Positions 36,331 through 48,082 of a stretch of 64,000 nt of DNA are shown here, one piece after another; the first letter of the stretch is position 1; each line of letters opens with the position of its first letter. This DNA comes from Eutreptiella sp. 'Long Island Sound 2002' (lineage: Eukaryota; Euglenozoa; Euglenophyceae; Eutreptiales; Eutreptiaceae), in the NCBI GenBank assembly GCA_964036045.1, contig OZ038381.1, positions 110,596,922-110,660,921 of the forward strand, written 5' to 3'. Below the pieces are notes generated by a model that ran no database searches, was not told the origin of the DNA, and worked only from the letters and a program-made list of their open reading frames with translations. The position numbers and the translations under genes are program-made.

Positions 36331-37993
36331 GGAGGCGGCCCTCACAGGCTAGTCAATTCCAAAACACTCCGCCCCCAAGACACATGCGGGGGCTTTTGTT
36401 TGGAAAGACCATTTGGGAACGACCCAGCAGAAATGCACAGTAGGGAGGGAAGGGTGGGTGTTTGAATTCCCAGACCAGCAGTGAATTACCCAAACACTTC
36501 CCCCACCAGCCCCAAGTAATTCTGAAAGGCGTACTTGGGCGGAACATACCTCTGAAGTTAGGGAATTCACCCTCACCAGCCCATACATGTGCTCTGCACA
36601 CACACTGGACAAATATGCCACTCAGCCATGCACACTGCAGTAGCGATAGAAGACAAAACAGAAACTACACACATATCACGTGGGGGTAGACCCCAAAAAC
36701 AGGCCGGTAACCCGGAAACAAAACTCACTGGCTGGGATTCAGCCCAGGGGGTGCTGCAGCTTGGTTATTACCCCCTTGTAGGGAGAGCCTCTGGCGCTCC
36801 AGGTTCCCGGGGCGTGATCACACAGGTTCTGCACATCTGTGGCATCACTACAGTTCCCCTAGCCTCGGCAGCTGCCTTACCTGCACTAATCGGCCAGTGC
36901 CGTTTTCCTGGTCCCTTTTAACCCGTATTTGTGGGCCAGGAACAAGGTTCACGCCCTTGTACAATGTGAGTTAGGTCTGTATATTTCTCCTGAATCCAAC
37001 TGAAATCAGGATGCGAGTTCCCGTAACCGCACCCACGCAACTCGGATTGGACACTCATCGAACGGCAGGGCTGGCTGTAACAACACTCTGTAATGTACAA
37101 TCTACCTGCGTGAGTGCATAAAACACAAATCACATCCACTGCCGGCTGCAACGGTCACTCCTGAGGAGGGCAAACAGTCAATGGGGACTCAAAGATGTGT
37201 CAACAGGGTGACACGCGAAGAAAAGTGGAGAGACAAGGGAGGAGGGATGGAAAGTAACTAAACAACGTAACAAGGTGACACATGCACAGATCCACATCTG
37301 GTTGCACAGCCTTGACAGAGGTGCACACCAATACCCTATCCGTGCCAAGGCACGTCGGAGCGTCATAGGCTGTTGTGGCTAGAACAGGCTGTGCCGGGGG
37401 CACACAATCAGGGTGGCCTGCGCTCACGACGCCTGTCTACTAGGCCCATCAGGAACTAAGCCACTGTGAGGCGGCGAGTCGCAAGCCGCCTCTCAGCCGT
37501 TCGACGTGTGTGTCTCTGCGTGCACTCCTGGACACGGCAACTGTACTGCCCTGTAGGAAGTCCAGGAGGATGTGGGTCGGCGTAGGAACAGGGACAGAGC
37601 TCAGAACGGCACGTCCTTACCCTATTCCACCGCTGCACGCTCTTCCAAGGGCAAATGTCGTCTGCACCTTGGCGTCATAGCGGCCGCTGGTTTCCGTGGC
37701 ATCTGCTGCACGAGGGCCATCTTGGCCAGACGTGTCTCCTAGGCAACAAGCAAACTGTGGCTCTGGCGGGTTGCGACGGCTCACCCGCATAACATACAAA
37801 CCACAATGATGACAACTGACCCGAAACTCTGTACAAAAGAGTGCTTCCCACTGCCGAATCCCGGGAGGACCCATTTGCAACAGTGGGTGAAAAAAAAGGA
37901 AACAGCATTGGGGTTCAGATCAGTCAGTCAGCAAGCACGGAAAAAACAGCGTCAGCAGAAGTAGGCACACTCCTGAGTCCGGTGAACTCACCA
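36331..37993. other. Noncoding 3' region of E3, no clear gene
   Basis: Mixed-composition sequence with short ORFs only. A minus-strand purine-rich run just above 36490 followed by TGTTTGGG is a possible polypurine tract/LTR start, but I could not match a full LTR here to 47.6-48.1 kb. A 30-38 bp unit at 36451-36488 resembles 33637-33666. Confidence 0.4.
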
Positions 37994-38467
37994 TTACATC
38001 AGGTTCGTGTCCTGATACAGCGACAGGAACGGCGATGCACCACCATTTGCAGCCAGAACTGGTTCACCATTCCCTGGGGATGGTCCTCCATTCCACAGAT
38101 TCCGGAGGGTATCAACCAAAGACCCCCCCTGGGGCTCAGGCTGAGGCTCAGGTGCAGCGCCAGGCTCAGGCTGAGGCTCAGGCTCAGGCTCAGGCGGCCG
38201 AGAGCATAGAAGGCTGACCCCCAGTCGCCATTTGAATGGACTGTCATCCACTTGGATCCTTTGCACATTAAAGTGACTGAAGTCCACATGGAGTCCATGC
38301 TGCGTATCATATTTCATCCACGTACTGTTGATGTCGTGGAGAAGACTGGCGGCGGGGTGCCATTTCAGGCGGGCGTGATCTCTAAATTCAACATACCAGC
38401 AAGGCTTCACACCGGGAACGGTTGGCGGGCACGTTTCTCGCGGCCCTGGGCTCCTTTTCAACGCCAT
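37994..38467 (-). pseudogene. pol: E3 chromodomain tail (frameshifted from integrase)
   Basis: The integrase ORF ends shortly after a Y-V-V-E-R motif. In the next frame this ORF supplies CWYVEFRDH..LKWHPAASL, the typical second half of a chromodomain, followed by a Pro/Glu tail coded by CAGGCT-type repeats at about 38110-38190. A small indel near 38460 therefore splits the chromodomain. Confidence 0.7.
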
Positions 38468-39807
38468 TCATGCTTGTCAGCCCGCTCTACCACATACGAA
38501 CCGTCGTGAATCTCACGACGCTCCCCATGATAATGCACCGGGGGCTGACGTCCGTCATGGAGCTTCACAAAGGGCTTCAGCCGTTCGACTGATAGGTCTC
38601 GCTCCACCCCATGGTGGTTGACCCGGTAAATGGAGTCAGAGATCTTGTCAATGATCTCAGCTGGTCCCTGCCATACTCTACCGAGCTTTTCTGGTTCTTC
38701 ATCTCGGTTCTGGACCCATACCCGGTCACCGGTAATGAAAACAGAGGGAGGGTGTACCTTTAGGAACTTGTCCAACTGTTTTTTGTGTATTGCCTCCAAG
38801 CCTTCTTGTACCAGCACCCTTTCCGCAGCCACCCTCTTGAAAAACTGGCTGGTATCCTCACAACCCTCACTGTCCACTACCGGGGGTAGGTCGTCCACCC
38901 CTATGGGGTCACGACCAAACACCAGCCGGTGTGGCGAGTAGGGTGCCACTGCCCGGGTGAGGTCATTGAGACCCCACAGGGGCAGTGGCCCCGCCTCCAG
39001 CCAGCTCACATCCCTGCTGAGGAGGTACTGCTGCAGAGTATTGATAGTACTCTGCACAGCCCTCTCAGCCCTGCCATTGGACTTAGGTCTATATATAATA
39101 GACTTGGCCTGTTGAATGCCGGCAAGATTGCACAGAGCATTGGAAAAGGTGCTGCTGATAATCAACTGATTGTCAGCTTGGATTTCTCTGGGTAAGCGCA
39201 CGAGAAATCCACACCTATGCAGGAAGAGCTCAGCAGCCTTACAACTGGTGAGCCCATCCTTACAGCAGGGTATGGCCATCACATATCCTGTCAACCGACA
39301 AACTATGACCATGGCACCGTTGGCCAACATTTCGGTCTTGGTTGACTGGTTATGGACTTCAGGTAAGTCCACGAAGTCTATGGCTACTGAGCTGAAAGGA
39401 AACGAGGGTACAGGAAACGGTTCGCAGGAGTCAGGATGTGGGCCGCGACTAGCTTTTGCTTGTGCGCATACCACACAGTCCAACAATGCCTTGTTCACTG
39501 TTTCCCGCAGGCGGGCATAGGGCATGTCAGCGTGAAAACACCGTACAAACAGCTCCAGGGTCTTTGCCTGACCCAGGTGGGCACATGCATGTACCGCCCG
39601 GATGACATGAGACACAATGGACTGCGGGACACAAATTTTACAATCCCGATGAATGTGGCGATGACTCCACTGTGGTCCCGGGGCCCAGAGGTATCCATCC
39701 ATGGAAACCCGATTCCCCAGACCCCTATGCAGGAGTCTTTTGTACGTTCTGTCCGCCCTGTAGCGGGGCATCCAGTCATCGTACAGTATTTTGGTCTCAG
39801 GCAGCAC
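38458..39807 (-). pseudogene. pol: E3 integrase
   Basis: 449 codons. Zinc arm H-x3-H (HACAHLG) and C-x2-C (CVVC); core residues D in VAIDFVDLP, D in QADNQLI and E in NGRAERAV are all present. After the core come a KLGRVWQGPAEI block, equivalent to the usual GPF region, and a YVVER start of a chromodomain. The frame ends with TGA. On its own this is the least damaged E3 domain, but it is in a different frame from RNase H. Confidence 0.88.
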
Positions 39808-39866
39808 CTTGACTCAGTGAGGTTCCAAATGAGGCTAGCGGCAGCCCAGGTAGGGTCTCCCTCACT

Positions 39867-40184
39867 TCAGCACAGTGGGGAGGCATCATCCACCTCATCA
39901 AACACATTCAGGATGGCCTCCTGAGGGCCTACATCGGATTCCGCTTCACACGAGGAGTCCTCCCCGAGGCTCATACTCACCTGACTGAAGCAAGGCTGAA
40001 AGGGGCAACGGAGTTCACGGTGGTCAGCCACACTCTTGACAGCATTTACTGCGTGGTCGTCCGGGAGCAAACTGCCGTCATAATGTACACTGTTATGCAA
40101 CCTGTTGACCTGCAACAGCAAAAAATCGAGCTGCCGCTGTTCCTGCATGTCCTGTGGTGAGGGACGTCCCTTAGGGGCTCTCAC
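39867..40184 (-). pseudogene. E3 linker between RNase H and integrase
   Basis: A 105-codon segment, rich in Gln, Asp and Ser, in a frame different from both neighbours. It fits the variable linker of Ty3/gypsy pol and has no motif of its own. Confidence 0.5.
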
Positions 40185-40375
40185 TTCCAGGATTTTGCGG
40201 GGATACTGGTCTGCTGCGATGAGCTGTTGCTCCCCTTCGCGCTCAGAGGCCTCCCACTGGGTTACCCCCTCCAGATCGAACTGTGGAAGTTTGTGTCATC
40301 CGCCAATCCAGCTGGGTAGGCCCAGCAGGGCATCCCGCCGGGGCCATCCTTTTCGACTCCCGGTTTGTAGACAAC

Positions 40376-41782
40376 TATAATGTTATACCGCGAGAGGAAT
40401 TCATGCCACTGGCCGCGACGTCCCAATGGACCAGCCATGGTACAAAGCTCTTCTTTGTACCATCACTCCAGGGACTTATAGTCAGTGAAAACAGTGACCT
40501 GGTGCCCTGTTATCCAGCTTTTGAACTTCAAAAGACAGGACACCAGGGTGTAGGTCTCCTTTTCCCTCACTGACCATGCTATCTGGCCCATATACCCCAG
40601 GACATTCGCGTCAGCGTTGTGTTTGACGCTGCCCTGGAGTTTTTGACTGAACAAAGCACAGGGACGCCAGTTTCCCTGGTCATCCTTCCGTTCCAGGACA
40701 GCGCCAATGCCGTGGTCCGACACATCTGTATGGATGGTGAACTCGCCTTGGTCACTGGGTATATACAGGCTGCAGGCCTCACATAGGGAAGTTGTGATCT
40801 TCTCGAAGTTCTCACGCATCGGATGAGTTCAACTGATGGTCTGCTTATGCGCTGGGACTTTACTGGTGTGTTTATCAGGATCGTACTTATACTTTCCGGC
40901 AAGTGAATCCATGAGCGGCACCGCCAGTGACGCGTGGTTCGGGATGTAAATCGAATACCCATTGCAGATGCCGAGAAAAGTCTTCATCTGCTTTGGTGTC
41001 CCAATCATATCCTCAGACCACTCCCGCACCGCGGCGACCTTCCCAGGTGCGGGAGAGCGTTGGCCTTCATGCAAGATGTGGCCAACGCACTTCACCTGAG
41101 TGTAGAAAAGGAAGCATTTTTCCTTTTTTACTTGCAAGTGACACTCCTTTAATACCTCGAACAATTCGCGCCCAGGCTTGTAATGTTCCATTATGGCTTG
41201 CGAATCGAGGAGTTTCCCTTTGCCACTGGAAGTGGGTCGCGTGCCTACCAGAACGTCATCTATATAGGCTGGAATATGGGGTTTAAGGCGGCCAACACAC
41301 CAGCTCACAAGGCGCTGAAAAGCCTGTGGCCCAACCTTAACCCCAATGGGCAGGTCCTTCCACTCAAATGTCCCTGCGGGGGTGCAAAAGGCGATTAATT
41401 GCCTGCACTCCACCAACAGGGGCATCTGGCTGAAGCCATCTTCCAGATCCAGAAGGGTTCAAAGATGGCGTCCAGCCTGCCCTTGGAGAAGATCTTCGAT
41501 CACCGGTAATGGGAGCTCATGAGCCTCAAGGCATGAGTTCAGGTACCGGTAATCGATAACCAATCTCCATTTGTTGGTTCCTGGCTTTGGAACTAGGAAC
41601 CCTCTGGCAACCCAGGCACTGTAGGATCGGACCATCCATGCTTTATCAAGGAATCCTTTGATTTTTTTGTTCATCTGCTCTTCCTTGATTCCCAAAGCCT
41701 GTATGGGGTTGCATGCTCGGGGTTGAGAGCCAGCCTTCAACTCCAATTTGCAGAAACTCACGTCCTTTGGACCTGGCTTCAA
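40376..41782 (-). pseudogene. pol: E3 reverse transcriptase and RNase H
   Basis: One frame with internal UGA stops (at about 41459, 40829 and 40463). RT blocks: SAWVARGFLVPKP, WRLVIDYRYLN, HELPLPVIEDLL, a TLLDLEDGFSQMPL-type block across a UGA, and the catalytic YIDDVLVG intact. RNase H: HTDVSDHGIGAVLE, REKETYTLV and FTDYKSLE, with the GRRGQWHEFL continuation lying beyond the last UGA down to about 40376. The YIDD box makes this a different RT lineage from the FVDD-type E1/E2. Confidence 0.88.
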
Positions 41783-41803
41783 AGCATTGGCCTCGATTTT
41801 TGC

Positions 41804-43342
41804 TCATTCGTTCCCTGTAGGGTGCAATACCGAATCCCGGAAGTCCTCATAGATGCGGTTGGGAAGCTCGGTGGCGAACTCCCCAAAGATCTCACCATCA
41901 GCTTCAATCACTGACCTAACACTACGTTCTCTGTCCTGAAAGAAAGCGGTAGGGGCCGCCAAGTCGGATCCCATGAGCGGTATGGGCTCTCTGAGTATGG
42001 GATCCACCTTGGTGCGCAACTGAGAAACATTTTCGCATGACGGCTCGTGCCCTTCCAGCAACGGGCCATGCTTGGTCACGTCGGCAAAGGAGCGAACCAT
42101 CCAATCAGGTGGTTCAGTTTTTGCCTTGAGGTCTGGTCCAGTGGCTGTACCCTCGTTGAGAACCACATCCTGACCATCTCCGGAGCAGATTTGGGTTAGT
42201 TTCGCTGAGGCCTCCTGAACCTGGTCCAGGGCCTTGGTCTCAGCTAACTGCAACTCACTGATCTTATAGCGGGCATTCATCTCCTCAACTTGGAGCTGGA
42301 CCAAGGGTTCCGGCATTAGGGGACAACTCTCCTCGGACAACTCAGGGTCTGGCGTATCCACAGGGCCCTGTCCCAGGAGTGCCAACTTGTGGAACTTGAG
42401 CCTCCACCGTTTGCGATGCGCACCCTTTGGTCTTTTCCAAAACAGGTTAGTGCCTTGTGGAGAACGAATATTCTGCCCTTTGTGGGATGTTGGGGTCCCA
42501 ATAACCTTGTTAAACCCTCTCTCAGAGTCCAGATGATACCTGGGACGGCACTTCCAGTCAGTACGGTTCACGCCTTCCTGTTGGTCACCCAAACAGTCGA
42601 AGACTATGGCCCGGTATTCGGTATCAGGCTCCTGCATATGCTGTCCCCCATGGACATCCTGAAGAATTGGTTCATCCCGCAGAGGGTCCCACCAATTGAC
42701 GGTTACTTCCCGTAATGACCAGAATCAAGTTTCCTTGGTCCTGACCGGGACAATTATTACCCCCCTTGCGCCATCCCATCGGCATTTTTTGACTATGCCA
42801 GCAATTTCGGAGTCCTTCAGATGCATAAACAACGTGTGGTCACTCCATGGTACAAAATAACCCATGGGGCGACCGTTTCCATCACGGGTCAGCATTCGCA
42901 TACGTTTTTTCTGCTGTCGCCTACTAGAGGTCGCCGACGGATTCGGTTTGGAAGCATGGTCTCCCTGAAACTTGGGCAAGGGGTTAAGCTCCGGCCGAAA
43001 CTCTTCCCCGCCCCAATCGCAGACCATTTTATACCACTTCGGGGTTAAGATACAGGATTCCCCGGTGGATCTCACATATCTGGATCTGCCCTGTCGGTTA
43101 CAAATCCTCAGGACCTTTCCCTCAGCGCGTCGAGCTGGTTTCCTGGAAACAATATGGGCTTGATTGCCCTGAACATCCCTATTTTCACCATGGTCAAAAA
43201 CTGGTGACCGAACGAGGGTGTCACCGGGTAGGTCCTTGGACTCATCTGGTGTATCCACCTCTACATCCGGGGGATGCTCTTGAGGTACATGCCGCTGGCG
43301 GCTTAGTGGGTCTGGACCCACATAATCAACCGACATCTCCAT
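41804..43342 (-). pseudogene. E3 region between protease and RT
   Basis: Two segments (43342-42725 and 42637-41804) share the pol frame and are separated by a UGA. The first ends with the pattern IAGIVKKC..GARGVIIVP, which resembles the second half of the methyltransferase-like domain of E4 but without NPPF. The second is acidic and helical, with no known motif, and leads directly into RT. Confidence 0.6.
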
Positions 43343-43456
43343 ACGGCCCTCAGATCACACAAGTAGCCGAAGTTCCCCATAAACCACACAACAGCCATTC
43401 ATGACCCATGACCCGCGACCTTACCTCCCCTCTTGTATGTTATATCCCCAACCAAT

Positions 43457-44545
43457 TTACTTAGCATGGGGTGGTGCCCCGGCCCAGAACTTTGTTCGAA
43501 CTGGTCTACGTAAAAAAAAAAATTTCAGGGGTGGGTCGAAGCCCAACGACCCTTCGTCGCTGGATCCATCCGAAGAGGGATCATCGCAATCTTCAGTCTT
43601 GGCGTGATGTTCTTCTGGATAGTCCAGCACTGCGGCTATGTCTATGTAGTAATCCCAAGCCTTTTCTTCCCCTCCATGGGTACTTGGCTCTGGGGTCACC
43701 GTGACTGCATCAGGCGTGGGATCCCTCTTGGGGTGTGGCCTATCCTGGTCCGCATCATTACTGTTTATGTTCAGATCCTGACTCTGTAAATGGGGTGTAT
43801 TTGACACCTCATGGACCTAAAAACCGGGGCTGGACTCAGTCAACTGATCCTGATCCTGAACTTGAGAAATGGGATCGAAATCAGCCAACTGATCCTGATC
43901 CATCAAGGCGTGCACTTCAGGCTCCACACCTGAGTGCTGGTCCTCAACATTCGCAGAGGGCTCATGGGGTATGTGCTCGTTGTGCGAGACGTCATCAAAC
44001 ACGAGGGAACCTCGTGTGGGACTCAGTGTAAAGCCATAACGGGCAAGAAAAGGGTATCCCAGAATAACTCTCGGCCAAACGGACGCCAAATGGACAGTGA
44101 CTTGCGCACACTTCACTGTCACATACCTCCCGTCGTGCCAAACCGGCAGTGGCACGCTGCATTTCACTACTTGGCTCCCGCCAGCTAATCTGTTCTTGCC
44201 AGCGCCAACCAAGCGGATGGGAAACTGGGCTTTCGTATAGTGAATTGCATCAAAAACTTCCCACCCCGCAACGGCCGATACCTCGCATCCCGAATCCATG
44301 AGGGTTGCGATATCACGGAGGACATTTTCAGGTGTATTCTCTATAGTGTATGCACCTGAAAGTATTAGTCCTTTCCGCGGCCTTTTGGGATTGCTCGCTC
44401 GGGGCTCCCTCAGCCGAACCGGCTCACCATCGGTGAGTTGCACGGTACAAGGACGGGCTCGTTTCAGACCCAACACGAAGTCAGTTTTCAAAAGTCGCTT
44501 CTTAACATGCGACTCTGGCATCACTTTACCAGGCCGCTGACGCCC
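43457..44545 (-). pseudogene. E3 protease
   Basis: In frame with the preceding gag knuckle segment after a single UAG. The retropepsin triad appears as L-M-D-S-G-C-E-V, and the partner motif as R-V-I-L-G-Y-P-F-L. A UAG at about 43817 and a UAA at about 43457 interrupt an acidic, low-complexity tail (Asp/Gln/Ser/Pro) that runs toward RT. Confidence 0.82.
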
Positions 44546-45016
44546 CTAGGACTTGGTCCCTTCCGTCGCTCTCTTCCATTCAAATTCAGCCTTGAGTTGG
44601 GGGTGCTTCTTCCAGCACTGATCCACTAGGTGGCCTGTCATCCTGCAATGTGAGCATTCCTTGGACGAACGTGCGCCGGTGGGCGTAGGGTTTCCTGGTT
44701 CTGTTCCTGACTTGGGCTTGGCGGGTTTGGAAATCAACGGCTTTTGGAGGTGTGGGTGTTTCTTCGAACACATATCCTCTGTATGCCCCAGAAAACCACA
44801 AAAAGGACATTTAGGCCCCTTTTCGGGAACCGGTTGTCCTATGGCATTCACATACCATTCATCCCACTCGTCAGGTGGTTCAAAAACCTGGGCATCAGTC
44901 GCGTTAGGCGGAGCCTCGGACTCTCCGATCGCATTCACCCGTTCCTCCACAGGCTTGGCACCCGTGAAATTCAAAGACGCCGCATTGGGGCGCTTATCCA
45001 TAGGCAACCTTGCCAT
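44546..45016 (-). pseudogene. gag: E3 gag, nucleocapsid part with two CCHC knuckles
   Basis: Two canonical C-x2-C-x4-H-x4-C zinc knuckles: CPFCGFLGHTEDMC and CSHCRMTGHLVDQC, each followed by a Lys/His stretch. These bind element RNA. The segment ends in UAG at 44546-44548 and the protease follows in frame. Confidence 0.88.
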
Positions 45017-45870
45017 TTCTGGTGATCCTGATGACGCTTGACAGCGTCTTTCTGTCTGAGTTCCACTTGGCAGAAAAGGTACAAGGTGAGGTAGGTGAAT
45101 TTAAGCCCTCCCAACTTGTTCTCCTCATTACAAATTTTATAACTGAGGCCGTTATGGTGGACCAAAGCGTCCAAGAACCTTTGTCGGGCATGACCAAAGG
45201 TAACCCCTTCTCGTAACTGACTGCCCCAGTAAATGAAATCCTCCATGAAGTTGGAGAGCTCACCTACCAAACAGTTCTTAGGAATGGTTAGCCCATGGAA
45301 AACATGGTCGGACACATTTCTGTTCACCGGCTGGTTTACTTCCCGCAAAACACCCTCTTTCACTTGGGCATAACTCAGGTTCCTACGGATCACCCTCTTG
45401 TCGATCGGGTCCGCAACGTCTTTCAGGATACCTCCCAAAAGCGTTTTGATAAGCTTTCCTTCGCGGAGCGCCACCCCCACGTCTCGCTCCCACCTGGCAT
45501 ACGACAGAACCCAGTCCTATGCCCTCAGCCCGTCGCCGTCCCAAGTGGGAACGACGTCTCGGACTTGTACATCCTTCAGGGCACGGGGGTCCAGTAGGGG
45601 CGTGGCCATGGTATTGTACACTCCCGGGCCATACCAGGTGATTCCACCTCGGCCTGGATACACATCCACGGGAGTGGGGTTTAGTGGTGGCCCTCAGGGC
45701 GTAGGCGCCTCTGAAAATGCAAAGCCTCTTAAGGCACCCACAATGGGTTTGATCTTGGGCAGTTTTTCGCCCTGGGGGAAATGTTTGATAGCCCCGGGTT
45801 CAAACTTACCCTCGTCACCAAAAAACATGAGATCAATTCCCCGACAGTGCCTGCAATCGGCATTGGGGTC
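44971..45870 (-). pseudogene. gag: E3 gag, capsid-like part
   Basis: In the same frame as the upstream coiled-coil segment but broken by stops near 45.5 and 45.7 kb. Features of a retrotransposon Gag capsid include a W-containing stretch upstream of the intact ORF, a hydrophobic NFMEDFIYWGSQL helix, and the FLDALVHHN segment. It overlaps the knuckle ORF by 46 bases, where the frame changes. Confidence 0.65.
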
Positions 45871-47022
45871 TCAGTTTCCCCTCGGTGGCATGCCATCATG
45901 GGTTGGTACCCGATGGTCTGAGACTCCTTCGTATCGAGGCGTCTCATAGTGGAGACCATCAGGGCTGTCCCGTTGTGGATGCATGAGCGGGTTGCTTGGC
46001 CCTGCCTCCGACACCCGTGAGGGTTCGGGGAAATACCCTCCGAAAGGTCCTCGCGGTGCCGGTTCCGATCTGTCAGGGTAACAACCTCGGTCCATAGGGT
46101 TAACTCCCTTGGGCTTGAGGTTTTCCTCCTGCTGTTGAGCCATCAGGGCGTCCATATTGTGCCCAAGTGTCCTTATTTGCTCATCGAAATACGACTTGAC
46201 CTGCCCTAGCTCCCATGGCAGATGAGCTATGGCATGTGGGTCAACGTCTTCGGGCGGCCCTGGGGCTGGGGATGTCTCCGGGCCTTCAGTTTTCTTCGCC
46301 AGGTCCTGCAACGCTTGTACCCGCGCTTCTCTTTGGCCAACTTGGTCTCGAGTCTTCAGTCCTTCGGAGTCTTCTTCCGTTTTCAGCATCCTCAATCCCA
46401 GTTGGACAACCTGGTCTTGAGTTTCTCTGAGGACTTCTTCATGACGTTGCTGTGTGTTGGTGGTGGCCCCCTTGTACTGAGCTTGTTCCTGCTCAAGTCT
46501 GGCCAGGGACTCCAGCAACACATTGACCTGTTTGGGATCAGCGTCCTCCACTGTTTCGTTGGTGTCACCCAAGGCCTCCAGTCGACTCAACGGAGTCTGT
46601 ATGGCATTGATCGCTTCCATCTGCAGCTGGAGTTGTTCTCCTTGTGCCACTACGTTTGCGGCGGGTTGGTTCATCTGGTTGCTGATCACTTTCAACTGAT
46701 CGGAGGCCACTCTGACCGCTTCATCGGCTTGGTCCGCCTTGGCATTGAGGGACTGCACTCCGGCCTGAACTTCTCCTAGGTGATCCCCTTGTGCCTGGGA
46801 AAGGCCAGCGATCTCCTGCTCCAGGGCGGCCAGATCAGACTTCAGGACATCCAGGTGATTCTCCAAGAAGTTGATCCGGTTGTCCAGGCCAGCGCGTCCA
46901 GGGACTTGGGCTCCAGATAGTGTCTCCACCTGACGCGTCACCTTCTCCATCTGGTCCTTCAGTTCGGCAACTCGCGGATGGAGTCGATGTCCTGCTAACC
47001 AATGCAAATCCAAAGATTGCAT
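45871..47022 (-). pseudogene. gag: E3 gag, coiled-coil part
   Basis: A 383-codon open segment. The first 250 residues are a long coiled coil (repeated Leu/Val heptads with Gln/Glu/Asp/Lys), followed by a Pro/Gly/Arg-rich linker. It is in frame with 47050-47649 and separated from it by a UAG at 47050-47052. Multimerisation of Gag is the likely role. Confidence 0.75.
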
Positions 47023-47049
47023 GTTGGTTTGCCAAACCCCATCCGTCAG

Positions 47050-47649
47050 CTATCGTAGCTGATTGATGGCCATGATCGTCTGGTTGGTGATCTCCTCCAT
47101 GGTGGTCCGATACCCGGTGAAAGTCTCCGTCAGGTCCCGTAATTGGGCCATTGCCAGAGAGGCGTCCATCTGGAAGTCCACAACCCGTACTCGGCGCACT
47201 CGGCTGCCATCAATCGCCGTCCACTCGACAGCATCCATCATTCGGTTTCGGTTGGGGTCCCCCTGGGCCCAGGATGACCTGCCGAAGCCTTCTTCCATCA
47301 GCGGCTCCTTCGCCGGGTACTGTTGCGTAGTCATGGGACGATACAAAGGCCCTACCAACGCACCGGCACCCTGCGGGTTGCTGTAGGTCAACCTCAGCAT
47401 CGGCCTGGGCATGTGCTCGTCGCAAGATGAGTCCGACGGATGCCCACCCATGGGATGGACGCGTGTTCTCAGTGGTGTCGGTCCCATGTTGCCAATGACG
47501 TTCAGGTACTCAACTGTGGGCTCGTTGCAGTCGTCCATGACGATCATCTTGTTGTTGTTCTTTTTGTTGTTCTTCTGCTCTGCAGGTCGCTCTTCAGCTC
47601 CTCTTGGAGTCTTGGTGCTTGAGAAGCAAGAAACTGCCTCTGCTACCAA
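47050..47649 (-). pseudogene. gag: E3 gag, N-terminal part
   Basis: Opens at the LTR/PBS junction. A stop lies directly upstream in the LTR, so translation probably starts at an ATG further in, near the Asn/Lys-rich stretch. The content is polar with a helical C-terminus. In-frame continuation lies beyond UAG at 47050. Confidence 0.65.
47637..47648 (-). promoter_or_regulatory. E3 primer-binding site (initiator-Met tRNA)
   Basis: On the minus strand this reads TGGTAGCAGAGG, identical to E1 and E2, directly beside the 5' LTR end. Confidence 0.9.
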
Positions 47650-48082
47650 TTTTTACCCCTCGACTCCTTTCTTCGTAAAGGAAGAATGACCTTGTCCTAG
47701 TCAACCTTGGATCAACACTACGACAGTGCACTGCAAAAAGAGCAAGAAGTCCACACTTGAATCTGCATCCAAGTATCAACCATAATACAAATAAGCAATA
47801 GACATCCCCTGAAAGGAAGGGAAGAACAGTGGACAAATATGTACACAAGATCTCATACTTCACCTACGTGCAAATGGGCAGTTTCCGCTGTCCATTGTGT
47901 AAGGGAATATGGAGTCGGGAAGTGCCCTCAAAACACACAAATTCAGAAATTCTATTTTACAATAACAATGTCCTAATGGACTGCACACAAGGTCCCACAG
48001 CGAAAGCAAGGGAGCAATGGGCACTCAGGACTTAGACCTCAACCATCTACCCATAGTGCATGCGAGGGGGCGTTCATAAGGG
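47649..48082 (-). repeat. E3 5' LTR
   Basis: About 434 bp, repeated at 33663-34100. Its outer end abuts the TGTAACCGC terminus of the E4 LTR, so the exact original end is obscured. Confidence 0.8.

Larger units (their letters stand above)
36489..48082 (-). mobile_element. E3: Ty3/gypsy chromovirus, minus strand, degenerate
   Basis: Read from right to left: 5' LTR (47649-48082), PBS (47637-47648), gag with two CCHC knuckles, UAG, protease, middle region, RT with YIDD, RNase H, integrase with DDE, chromodomain. The left limit is uncertain because the 3' LTR is either lost, diverged near 36.5 kb, or is the copy at 33.7-34.1 kb. From 44524 to 40463 the pol segments all share one frame and are separated by stops, mostly UGA, so decay has been largely by point mutation. 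Confidence 0.85.
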
